Of a stretch of DNA of 64,000 nucleotides, positions 47,845-60,200 are shown piece by piece. The notes beneath the pieces are model-generated. The model was not told the origin of the DNA and made no database searches. It saw only the letters and a list, made by a program, of their open reading frames with translations. The DNA is from Ciona intestinalis (Eukaryota > Chordata > Ascidiacea > Phlebobranchia > Cionidae). A program made the translations under genes and the position numbers. Location: NCBI RefSeq assembly GCF_000224145.3, contig NC_020172.2, forward strand, positions 4,163,532 to 4,227,531, read 5' to 3'. The first letter of the stretch is position 1, and the number at the start of each line of letters is the position of its first letter.

Positions 47845-50800
47845 ATGAAAATGTTGGCATATCTTGCTTCAGCCTTCCTTCTGATTTCAATCATTGAAGG
47901 TAAGACACAAAGTTTGGGTATATATTGTAATAAATATACCTCTTTTTCTATTCTATATGGGTGATTTTCTATTCCATTTGGGTCTTCCATAGTATGGTAG
48001 GCTACGTGTTTTTTCGCACAGTTGCACGATTAACCCCCCCCCCAAAAACATATACTTAGCCATGCAATGCAGGATTTAATGCATTTTCAATTGCGTCACT
48101 GGCTCTGCACTTTACATTGGCATGATGCAATTACCGCGCATTAAGTTTTGCAAGCTGTAATTTCGTAACGTGTAGAATGGTGTTTCACAGCTGCTCAAGC
48201 CACGTAAAGCACTTGGAGCTGCTCGTCTTCAAGAATAATTTGAACACCGCGCGTTTTTGGTTAACATTCCGGCAGTGTCGCATTTGCCGCAAGTTTTCTG
48301 ACACTCAATTTAGTTTGAGCGAAAAATAACCAATTTAAATTTTGCCAACATGGTACTCCTTATACGCAATATTTGCAAATTTGGCATAAAAGTTTTTTTA
48401 AGCAATTAACCGTACTTATAGGCTATAAGAAAATCTGCCTTATTTTTTTGTCAAAATGCAAGAGTTTCCGCAAGATAAACGTGTAATACCTCGCTATATT
48501 CAAATCTAATCAATGAATAACATCACGATCTTTCCCAACCAAGTTATAAGTTCTTAATTTGGTTGACATTTTAAGGAGACTTAAAATATACATTCGTGAT
48601 TCCACATTAAGATATAACATAGGATTAGTTGAGGGCGTAATAAACATTGGGGTTTTTCATCGCACGCCTTTCGTCTGTTTTAACGCGATGTTTTTAACTT
48701 GCCAAATTTAGCAATCGGACCGAAAATAATGTTTTCGAGTCAAAATGGGCAAAGTTTGTACATTAATATTTCGGTCGTCGTTAAATGCCGAAATTGTAAA
48801 ATAATGTTGCGTAATAGAAAGATATGTGAAAATGTAATGTTAATTTGCCCATAAGGAAATTTTGGAAACTTAATAGTTGCCAACATGCTGCGTCTGTTGA
48901 ATACATAACTTTTTCAATTTGTTGTATAAACATAGATCGACCGTAACTTTTTTGCGCCGCTTAAATGTTAACATGGGCGGCACCTAATTAACGACTTATG
49001 TTTATTAACCAAGCAGATTACCCACCGAATAAACCGCTTTAAGCCAGTTAACATAATCATAACCTTTTATCGTTCAGGTTCTCCAGTAAGATTCAGCGAC
49101 CGACGTTGTTTCGCCCGTCTGCGGCAAGTCCAGCTTGAGATCCGGGCAAACGGGGATATTGTGTCCGATCCCCATTATGTACCAGAGTGCGACTCCAGGG
49201 GTATCCGATGGAGGGTAAGTTGATAGTAATGTCATATATTAAAATGGGATAAGGTGGTACACCTTTTATATTGGAGTGAAGCAAGATGGGTCCTGTATTT
49301 ATTCTATTTTCTCGTCCCGTTTAGTAGTGTACAAACAATATTTATTAAATGTATACACCATGTGGTCTGGTGTAAAAGAGGACACCCATGTTATAACTCA
49401 ACAGCGGACATGAGGTGTGGTAATACAGCATATACTAAAAAAACGTGTTTTTACTCAACGGTTTGCATGAGGTGTTGTATATCAATACGTTGTCTGTGCC
49501 TGACTGAAAAAATGCACCACCGCTAAATTATAGCAGCAAGCTTTTATAATTTTAGCATTTCATTACATTGTTTCTATCTCACAGCCTGCCCAATGCGACC
49601 ACCACGATATCGGTTATTGCTTTTGCGTGAACACGACCACGGGAGAGCCAATGAACAGAACAAGATCCCACTATCACACTAAAGAGCTTCTACAATGTGG
49701 TAAGTCAAGCGCCATGGCAAAAAGTTCAAAAAAATAATCACCTACAAAGTTACATACATAGTAATTCGTAAGCGGGCAATAGGTGTATGAAACAGAACAC
49801 CCGTGTGATATAACGACTGTCGCTTCCATCCACGCGAGGATAAAGCAAGTTACATTTAAGTGTCTGACGAATTTCGTTCGTTCGCATAATTTACATAGGC
49901 GTAACCTATGCGTGTAAGCTGGTCCTGCAAAACGTGATTTGAAGATGTTGCGTGTAAACGGCGAGAGTGTCACTTTAATCCCGATAGTTTTGATACTTGA
50001 ACACTTTCGTCCAGTCATGGTAAACGCGCAGGAATTATTGGTTAAGCCGATTAAAAAAGGCTTGAAAATTATGTAGGCCTCTTATAACGTAAGATTAAGC
50101 CTCTCGAAGGCTATGATGTTGCGTGTAACAGCATATGGAAGAGAAACTAGAACTGCAAGTTTTGGATCACGTAGCCTAAAAGTGGTTTTGTTGCTCTTGT
50201 GCATATACCGCGGACATTAATTTTTCCGAACCTCGAAAATGACCACGCTTTTTTTCTGTAGATACTGATGTACCAGAAAACAAACGGTGCCAGAACAGAC
50301 AACAAGAGTACAGAAACTTCTTGAAAAACTGGGAGTTGCGACAGGCGAACCCATTCTACTACTTCCCAGAATGCAATCAAGACGGTACTTTCAAGGTAAG
50401 GGATTTGTATTTGTAAGTATAGATTCATATACCGAATGTTTAATTATAATTATTATAACTAAAAGTATTTAATTAAAACAAGTTTGCATGCTCATTATCG
50501 TAACCGGGGTGGCAGTAATATATAAAATAAACGAAAATCGTAAAATATATAATATAAACGAAAAAATAAACGTTAAAACAGTTTTTTTTTGTTATGAAAC
50601 ACTAAATATTAAAATAAAAGTACAAACTTAATTGGTAGAAAGGCCTTTATTATTAATCGTTACATGCAAATTATTCTGCATTTACTTTTTCTAAACATGG
50701 CTCTGTTTCACCAGGCTTTGCAAAGAGACAGCATCAACTTCTTCTGTGTCCAAACGACCACTGGTGAAAAGATACCAGGAACGGACGTTGGACCTGGAAG

Positions 50801-53072
50801 CAACAGACCTCTGATTGAACCGGTCTGTCAAGCCTATTCCCAACAATGTAAGTTTACAATTTATAGTAGGGTGAGGTAAAATGGGACATTTGGCAAGTAA
50901 GGTGGGGTAGGATGGGACACCCCTCGTTCTATTTTTCTCGACCCTTTTGGTAGTAAAAAAAAAAATGTTTACAGAAATATATAGCCTTAGCCACGCTACA
51001 GTAAAATAGCGTTGTTAATTGTTTAAAACACTCTCGGAAAATGTGGGATTTAGGTGCCATCAACAGCGTCCCATCTTGCCTACAGTTTTATAGGACTTGT
51101 TGAACTTGTCATAGTTAATTTGCTTAAAATTTGATAAAAACTCGCATTTGTGACTCATGGAAAATGTATGAAATCTTGGCCGATAATCAAACTGTAACTA
51201 ATATGTTTAAATGTGTTGGTAATTGCGGCTGTAAACAATATATTATATATTCAAATCTATCTCATCTTGACAGGGGCAGAGTATAGAGAATGGTTGAGGG
51301 TTGGAGATGTAACTGAAGAACACGAACACGAAGCTACTAACGGCTCATGCACGTAAGTTATAACCTTTTACATTCAAATAATCTTTTGTGTGATCATTCC
51401 ATGATAAAGTCTTATTATCGGATTCCACGGAACTTATACATTTACCAATATAAGTAACGAGCAATTTACAGTAACATTTATCACCCAAATCAAATTTTTG
51501 ACTTATCATGATTATTGATATGCTTATAAGCACATTATGCTACGTCGTGCACGGTTAGTTCCGTACTTGTTAGTGTTAAGCACCACATAGGTCTAATGTT
51601 TGGGTTTTGAACCACTTTAAGCCTACAGCCTTTGCGTTTACAATACAGGAATGGAAAACAATTCGTGCAATGCGGCTGCTCGAGAAAATGCGTGCCTGGC
51701 TCCGATATGTCGATGGAAGGCTCTGCTGAAGTTTGCGAGGGTTGCAAGCCGGTGTGTGTATGCCCTGCTGGTCTTTATGATTTGAATGGAACATGCGTCG
51801 ATAATGCAGCTTGTCTTGCCGCACCGCCAATCGACGAGGATCATCGTGTGCTCGACGTACATGGTGCAGTCTGTAAGTTAAACATTAAAATAATTACACA
51901 AATAATTCTAAATAATGATTAAGTAGTGATGGGTAGGATACAATATGTTTGCGTTCAGCTTTGTCGTCTCATTGAGTAATAAACAAAGAATATTCCCAAA
52001 ATAAGTAACCGCATCATTACGCCTCTAAAAGTACGTTGTTAATTGTTAAAAACACACAAGGAAACTGGGATTCATGTGCCACACCTCACGGTATCCCATC
52101 TGACCCCACAGTACTATATATGCTTATTGACAAAATTAAAATAGTTTTGTCTGCATTACTATTTCGTATAATCAATGTACAATTTTCCTGTTTTAAAAAT
52201 TCTAATCTTTAACTATTTTCACAGGGTTTGAATATCAACAAGACAATCCAAGCCCAGTCATCCATAACTACTTGAGACTTGAAGAAGGCGAATTCGGCGA
52301 GGGTGGTCGTCCAGCAGAATACAGTCCGGGGCAAAACTCTCCGCCTGCACCCATTGAAGAGATTGAACCAACAGAAGTGATCCAGGAAACGACTGGCGAA
52401 GGTGTCCAGGAATCTGAAGTCACATCTACGAATAATACACCTGTACCTATTGATAATGAGTTTGAACAATGGAATGAAACAGAAGAAGTATCTAATCCTG
52501 AATCAAACGAGTCCTCGGGTCCTCCGTTAGATGAGGAGTTTGAACAAACAGAGGAAGTGGAGAATGAAACTTTAACATTACTTCTTCCAACTTTTGAAGA
52601 GCTGATGAGAAGTACTCAAGATCCTTACAGTGAACCCACCACCACAACTGTCGAGACCCCGAGCTATATGTATGAGAACGGTAACGAGTACACTGAGTCG
52701 CCATACTTAACAGATGCGGAACTCCGGAAGATTTTAGGAGAAACTTCAGATCTCGAAGGGCAGGAGGAAACCACCGAAACTCCGAACAGACTTGAGGCTC
52801 AGATGAACGGAATTGAAAATCGGCAACTCATCCGGGATGAAGTTCCTGCTGTTCAACCCACTCCTCCAATTGAAGAAACCGTCTTTCTCTCCGGGTCAAT
52901 CCAGGAGATTGAAAATAACTCTTCCCAGCTTACTCTTCCACTTCCAACAGAAGCAAGTCCTCCGGAAGAGGAAGAAGAGGTTGAAGAACCTCCGGAAGAA
53001 GTTACAGAAAACATGCGGGCGCAGTTTATCTTACCTACAGCCCCAGTATCAGTAAGAAAGTCAAATGCGTAA
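47845..53072 (+). CDS. secreted thyroglobulin type-1 / TIL-domain protein with acidic tail
   Basis: Eight exons: 47845-47899, 49078-49214, 49585-49699, 50262-50395, 50715-50847, 51274-51352, 51649-51872, 52225-53072; 574 codons plus stop. Exon 1 is a signal peptide (MKMLAYLASAFLLISIIEG). Exons 2-3 and 4-5 each encode one thyroglobulin type-1 domain (DPHYVPECDSRGIRW, GYCFCVNTTTGEP; NPFYYFPECNQDGTFK, NFFCVQTTTGEKIPGT). The second lacks the third and fourth cysteines, a disulfide pair in the family. Exons 6-7 hold a ten-cysteine module fitting the trypsin-inhibitor-like (TIL) fold (QCGCSRKCVPGSD, CKPVCVCPAGLYDLNGTCV). Exon 8 is about 280 residues, Glu/Pro/Thr-rich, with no cysteine. Type-1 domains often inhibit cysteine proteases and TIL domains serine proteases; a protease-inhibiting or extracellular matrix role is inference. 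Confidence 0.88.
49238..49352 (+). mobile_element. MITE, left part
   Basis: In intron 2 of the thyroglobulin-domain gene, 23 bases after the donor; left end partly doubled (AAAATGGGATAAGG, then GAAGCAAGATGGG). Confidence 0.75.
49734..49858 (+). mobile_element. SINE tail
   Basis: ATCACCTACAAAGTTACATA, GAAACAGAACACCCGTGTG, TCCACGCGAGGATAAAGC; intron 3. Confidence 0.88.
50862..51087 (+). mobile_element. MITE copy with doubled left end
   Basis: Starts 14 bases after the exon 5 donor: TATAGTAGGGTGAGGTAAAA, then again GTAAGGTGGGGTAGGATGGG; right end CCCATCTTGCCTACAG. Confidence 0.9.
51923..52118 (+). mobile_element. MITE copy
   Basis: Intron 7, about 50 bases after the donor; GTAGTGATGGGTAGGATAC to CTGACCCCACAGTACTATA. 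Confidence 0.88.
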
Positions 53073-53547
53073 CCAACCATCAACCAATTCGTCTTTTGAT
53101 AAGTTTTCTCCCTGAGTCTTGTTCCTAAATGTACTGTGTACAAGAAATGAGTTAAACCGAGTTGGTACAACGTCGTCAACCACCCAAAGAGAAGTTGCGG
53201 TTAAATCATTTCTTTTTCCACTGTGATGTCCCTTCTTTTTGTCCAATTTTTGTCAATGCTGTCCCAGTCTTACCCTTTCAAGTTGCCACCCTTGGGCTTT
53301 AGTTATCTTTGTACTTCGCCTACTCACAAAGTCGCTGCGGTGGAAGGAACGACGAAAACAAGTGAATTTGTTTTGGTTTATATCTTGTGGTCACGCTGCT
53401 CTCACGAGAGGTGCATGCCACACGAAGAGACGACGAGCCCATGGTGTCAAGCTTAACGAAAACGCTAATGGCATTCGGTGGCATCATATTCTATTATTTC
53501 TCTGTTTTGACGAATTCAACCAACAAATTTTCCGGCTGTCGAGAACA

Positions 53548-53553
53548 AATAAA
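53548..53553 (+). terminator. possible proximal polyadenylation signal
   Basis: AATAAA about 475 bases after the stop of the thyroglobulin-domain gene. Confidence 0.4.
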
Positions 53554-53827
53554 CATTCTTTTTACAGTCAAACGACCGCCGGACCGACTCCGACTTTCTG
53601 CATTTTTAAAGAGCTGTACTCCTGTTTTGTAGATTGTGTACAGAACGTACTTCAAAACTGTCCTTTCGTGTAAATTTGCTGCATTTAATAACGTATATTG
53701 TATGTAAATTCCCTGATCAAATAACGCGACAGGTTTCATTCGTTGAACATTATTTCTTTCTTTTTATTTAAGTATTGCGTACTTTCTGCACATCTTGCTA
53801 TTTATAATACTTGTTGTTTTTCGTCCA

Positions 53828-53833
53828 AATAAA
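53828..53833 (+). terminator. likely polyadenylation signal
   Basis: AATAAA followed by A/T-rich sequence, about 755 bases after the stop; stands before the next promoter. Confidence 0.5.
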
Positions 53834-54104
53834 ACAATTAAATTAATATTTGTATCGATTTCTTATAGCCATCAAACTATATGCTTGTCGTTTCGAAAAA
53901 AATCGAAAACTTTGCATAGATTTTCAGTTTAACCGGTTACCACACACTGTGTACAGATTACCCAAATTAAGTTACAAAATGATGTCATTGCAATGTCAAT
54001 TATACAAGCAATGCTTCGAACAAGTGCTAATTCAACGGTAACCTCTTGGTCGAGGGCGGAACTGCGGCTCGATTTTAGCATGTCGGTGCAAATAGTTTGA
54101 CCAG

Positions 54105-54112
54105 TATATAAA
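54105..54112 (+). promoter_or_regulatory. TATA box of the collagen gene
   Basis: TATATAAA, about 165 bases before the chosen ATG. Confidence 0.6.
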
Positions 54113-54275
54113 CTACGCAGCCAAGCAACCGTCGTTGATTGCGACTCTCTTAAATTAATTCCACATTTCAGTTGTACAAAGAGTCAGACGTGGCTAAAGG
54201 TTTGCTATTTAACAGAGCAGTCTGGAAAACCTGCGTCGCAACTTTTTGAGCCTATAGATTGCGATCAAGGCGAGT

Positions 54276-57200
54276 ATGCAAACACGCAGAGGCAGGAACG
54301 AGGCGCTAAGCCGCAATCCCGCAGGGGAAGTGCGGCAACGACGTTTGGCAATTAAAACAACACCTCGCACCAATCAAGGCAGCGGTACCTTGTCCGCTTT
54401 GAACTGCTGGCAAAGGTTGTTCGTTATTGCATTGCTCCCTCTAACCTCTGCGTATGTAACCGGTAAGTCTTTTTTGTGGCTTTATGACATTTCTCATTTG
54501 AACTGTATAATTAGTAGCATTGCGAGATGTACAGCCGTGTAAGAACATATTACTCGTAAGCGATTAATACGGTTAATGACTGGATACATTGTTTGAATTA
54601 GGCGATTGATCTTATATGACACACGGCCTACTAGAAATATATTTCTAGTATGCCGTGTATGACATTAAAACTGTTCGTTTACCTTAGAGTAATTAGTTCG
54701 ACGATTAATTGAGTTGGTAGTTTATTTATATAAGTACAAAACAGTATAAACACAATTCGTGTTAAGTATAGATTTATATTTGTTTAGCGTATACGTATAC
54801 GGGGCAACCACTTATGAAGTCGAACTTGAATAACTTTAAACAAATGTTGATGTACTTAATCTAACTTATCCAAAGTGATCATGCAATTTAATAGCGACTG
54901 TATTGAATATGCGTATAGAGCGGTTTGGTCCCACGAACAATAGATTGTACAGTAGGGTCACCTTTTAACTCTATTTTCTCGTCCCATTTAGTAGTAAACA
55001 AAGAACATTAAAAAAATTAAAAAACTATATTCTCACGACTCATATATAGACCGTTGTTAATTGTTTAAACCACGATAAGGATATTTGGATATACTGTGTG
55101 CTAAAGGTGTCCCAACTTACCCCACCCTACTATACATTCTGCATTAAATAATCCTTTAGCGGCTCATCTGGTATATAGAGTATTTTTAACGTTCCGTCCG
55201 CCATCCGAAAATACTTTATTCATGTGGGTTTGTGACGCAACAAACACACGCAAGCAAAAACAACAGAATATTCTGCAATAAACTATGGAGTATAGTTCGA
55301 CTTGGAAATACTGAATACAAGAGCTGCAATTGTTGTGATGCGACATGAAACAGTAATCCATGTGGCTATATCGCTAACAAGGGGATAATCCTTATCGGCT
55401 TTTGGTTATGGAGATTTTCGGTGTTGTCCGAGTTCATATACCGCCGATAATATGTATGGCAATTGTAAAATTTCAAGAATGCTGTTGTTGTTGATGAGTT
55501 GAACGGATTTGTTGTTCAACGGTTTCGCCTGGTGTTGTGTGTACCCGATTGCTGCAGCCTATTTTGCAGTAAAAATTTCTATTTTTCTGCGCCCTTGCGG
55601 TGTTTTCCCTGGCCGCAAGTAATCGTTTGTATATTTTCTCTGGTTGCATTGTAATTTTTTTGCGTGTTTGGAGTGTGAACTCCATGTGCGTGTTAACCAC
55701 ATGTATACTTGCAGAAGAATTGCTCGATTTTGTGAAACTTCATCAATCTGGAAGAGTAACCAACGATGGCCTCGTGGGATCGTCGGATCAAAACTCCCCC
55801 GCGTAAGTTCACTTCATGCGGTAGTAAACGAAGAATATTTGCAGAATTATATAACTGCACCCTTACGAACATAATACAGCGTTGTTTAATTGTTCAAAAC
55901 ACGATCAGTAGGAAAATCAGATTAAAGTGCTCACGGTATCCCATCTTACCCCAAAGCACTATATACAGGTTACAGCAAAGACCAAATTATTTCGTTTCTG
56001 TTGATGTATATTTAAATTCGCCTCCAAATCGTTTAGTTATTTTATAAATATTGCTCTGTCTATACGTGCTTGGAACGTACACAGAACATGCCATTTTGGT
56101 TTTGCCCATAAAAGGTGAAAACCGGTCATGTCTAATTACGTCGCGCGTATGGGCACGAGCAAAAATTCTTTCGGATTACGTTTCTCTGACGTCAGATGAC
56201 GTAATGGCCAAGAGAAAATCTTCGAAACTCGCATCAGAAAATACAGATTTTTCTCGCCTCACGAATTACAATATCTCGAAAACTGCGCGTTTTGTTGACG
56301 AAATAGTAAAATATTAACCCAACAACTTGACAATGAATACGTTCTGACGTTTATCCTCTGTTTTGTAAACAGTATTTCACGAACTTAATTAAAGCGGGAC
56401 AGACATTGGTAGCAATGTACGAACTTAATCTAAGAAAAGCTTGTTTGCTGTGTCTGGAAAAGTTTTTACTGTACACTGTATAATCTGACTGAACCTTCTA
56501 TACATACAAAGTTCAACAGTTTAATTCGGTTATGTTTTTTAGAAATCCGTTTCCAATACCAAGCCCTCCATACGATGAAAGCTCATTTAAAAGTAAGTTG
56601 TTTTACTTATATCTCTATACTGTCAGCCATACATAAAAAGCCCAACCCTAAAACCACTCAAATATACGAAAACGCATGAAATAGAATAGTGCATGCATCG
56701 TGTTAGAACGACTGATGCTACCCTGTCACGCAAGGATAAAACAAGTTAAATTCATTCATTCATTTATTTACTCATTTTCCATCAACTTATGTGTAACAAT
56801 ATTTTATTAGATCTATGTCGACACAAAAAGTTGGACATCGTTTTTGTTCTGGACGGGTCAAAAAGCGTAAAAGCTCATAACTTTCAGAAGATGTTGGCAT
56901 TCACGTCTGAAATGGTCGGAAATTTTCAAATAGGGTCAGAAGACACGCAGGTAAAACTTTTACGTGTAACACATTAGTTGGGGTGATATGGGACTTGGTT
57001 TCATTCCCTTTCTCGTCTCATTTGTTAGTAAACAGAGAATATTTACAGAACTATGTAACTGTAGGCGGTAGCCTTGGAAATCTAGAAGAACGTTGTGCCA
57101 GCAGTATCCTATCTTACCCCACAGTACTATATCTAAATATCCTGACCAGCGATGTGCATTTAGCATGGTATCTTATAGTATGTTACAGAATGGTCTTTAT

Positions 57201-60200
57201 ACAATTCTAGGTTGGAGTGATACAATACAGCAGCTGTATTCGGCCGCACATCTGGCTAAATAATTTCACGGATACGGAGCAACTCCAGAGCGCCATCGCC
57301 CGGATAAAATTTGAAGCGAAAGGCACGGCAACCGGGAAAGCTTTGCGGTTTGCTTCCAACAGAATGTAAGCAATGCGTGTTGTACTAGATACCATATTAA
57401 GCATGAAACATCATAGTTTATCTCCGTTTATGTGAAAAACTGTTGCTGTGGGTATGTATGATAAAATAGTTACAAAATTTCAATTGAAAATGGGATTGCA
57501 ATTGTAATAAGTTGCGTAAAGCTGAATTGTGTAGCAATCGTTCTTAGTTTTGGTTTAGATTTTTATTTACTGACTCTAATATACTGCTAATCTGTGCATT
57601 ACAACGAATCTGGTCACTACAAGTTACACATAAAATGCATTTTTGTTAAATTACTATCAAATCTACACATTACACACATTTTTCAACTAAACTTTATATT
57701 CCAAGCCAAATTTGCCATAAAATGTAACAGTTAAAACCACATTTCTTATTAAGGTTTAATTGGAAGAAAGGTGCAAGAGAATTGTCGGGCGGTGTACGTC
57801 GTATTTTGATCCTCATCACTGATGGAAGGTGGTCAGTACGAGATGATATTCCTGGCGCATTGGCAAGTCTGGAATCAAAACAAGTGGAGCGCTTTGCTGT
57901 TGGGGTAAGGAAATTGTAAATGGGAATACTATATTATGGGCATCAAACCTGGGGTGGCAGGGTAGGCATTTGTTGTGGGCCAGTGGTTAATGTGCCTGCC
58001 TCTAACCTAGAGGTAATGGTTCAAGCGTCATCGCTGCTACCATTGTTGGCACTTAACGGCGTTTACTTCAACCCAAATATACTTTACTCATGGACCATAG
58101 CAGTAATTAGGATGTCTACATTCCAATATATTGATCTAATTAATATTATTATAAGTTGCATGTGTTCTAAAAGTAATTTCATTAACACACAAAAAAGCAA
58201 CAACTAATTGGCTTATTTTTTTTTACATAAAATCTAAGTTATATTTTGTACATAGATAATATGTATTACTTGTATTTCTTCGTCATTATTTAAAATCTGA
58301 TTAAATATGAAATAATCCTCATATAGGTTGGTAGGGTGGTTAAAACACTTGATCTGGGAGCTCTCGTTTCCGAACCAAAATCAAACCACTCTTTCCATAT
58401 TCCATTCTTTGACGAATTAGATGAAGTTGGCAGAAAAATTCTGTCCACAATTTGTCAACGTGAGTAGTTTGAGACATGCCCGCCACCAAGACCCTACCCA
58501 TATAGAAAATAGAGTGTGACGAATTTAAGTCAAGATTCTGAATGTCCCTTGTATTTGTACTCGTTTATCCACACGTGGTAGGGCAACTTCAGATGTTTTA
58601 ACACTAGTGTTCCGTTCACACAGCTCATGCCCACTTTTATTACATATCTAACTTTGCTGGTGATATTTTTTGTATGGCTTGGGTAATATTTTTTGTATGA
58701 CAGTTTGGACATTAGTAAAGTGAATTATAACTTTTACCATTTGTTTATTCCAATATTTTTTTAGCATGAAATAGTGCTTTTACTGGTTTTAATTTGAGTT
58801 TAATTGCAGAAAAAGAATGTGGGAATGGCAACGTGCCTCAATTAGCCGAAACAGGTAAATGTGTTGAGGCTTAGGGTTATTATCAGTCATTAAATTTTAC
58901 CTGGGTGGCCACATTGGTTAGAGCCCTCCCTCTAACCCAGAGGTTAGGGGTTCAAGGCTGGTCTGTTACCATATGGGGCATGAGGTGAATGAAACAGATC
59001 ACCCGTGTTATAACAATTACAACAACTGCCTTACCAGCCATGTGGTCATAAAACAATTTACATTCATTCAACTAAAGCTCTTAAAACTTTTCCAGGATTC
59101 GATTTGATTCAACTGACAGGGATGGACACGAGGTTTGATGTTTCACATGTTCGAGGGAGTAATGAACTTTCAACAGCTTATAGCATTGGACCACAGACCG
59201 ATATACAACTGTCACCAACCAGGTTTGAAACAATTCAAGTATATTATGCTTATGTCCTAGTATATTATTTTTATTTTCCAGTATGTTATACCAACATACT
59301 CACTGATTTTATTCAGATACAATATTCTTCTATTCAAGTATATTATATCCATTGATTTTGTCCCAGTATTTTATTAAGACACTTAGAGGCAATTGCTTCA
59401 ACCCAGTAGTCACTAATGGGTTGTCTAAATTGTCAGCCATACAGAAAAAACACCCACAAAGTTACATACATGCTAACTCGTAAGCTGACACGAGATTTAT
59501 TAAAACAGAACACCTGTGCTATAACGACTGTCGTTTTCCAACCACACGAGGATAAAGCAAATTACGTTCATTTATATTATTTTTACCAGTATATTATTCC
59601 CATGTCAAAGCCACAACATTAAGAACCTTCGGCCCTGATTTAAAATGACTACAAAAAGTAGTACGTCATCTTTCATGCCCGTGCCATCTTACCCTCATAC
59701 AAACTTCACACACATTCCTTCACAAGAGTTGCTGCACTGTATAATTTTAAACCCATTGTTTTACCCCAGCATATTATTCCCTCTTCAATTCCCGGCCAAC
59801 TTCGGCATCTTTGCCACTTTCCGGATGAGCGATGAAGCAAGAGATCAGGACTGGATCCTCCTGGAGTTCAAAGATCCCCAGGAGATCCCGATGTTCTCCA
59901 TCAGGATCTTGGGAGCCGAAAAGAAACAAGTTCACTTCATGATGAGAGCTTATAATGGGGAAACTTGTCTATATGAATTCCATGGTAAAATGTGTTCATT
60001 TTATTCAAATGATTGTTTGTTGTCTTAATTTTGTATGTTCGTAAACCTTTATTATGAGTTCCATGGTAAACCGTGGAAGAAGTACATTTATTCAAAATAT
60101 ATATCTATATATATAAATATATATATTTATTTTTTTGAAAAATTCTAGTCAATTTATACAAAAACATCAATGCTGTTTTTAACTGTCCGGAAACCATTTT

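Larger units (their letters stand above)
53073..54275. other. 3' UTR of the thyroglobulin-domain gene and promoter of the collagen gene
   Basis: Two AATAAA signals (53548 and 53828) follow the stop; frames in the 3' UTR are chance. The promoter of the next gene begins near 54000. No other feature seen. Confidence 0.55.

Noticed and set aside
53223-53673. Several overlapping plus-strand frames after the thyroglobulin-domain gene
   Set aside because: They lie in three frames within the likely 3' UTR before AATAAA signals and have no shared coding signal.
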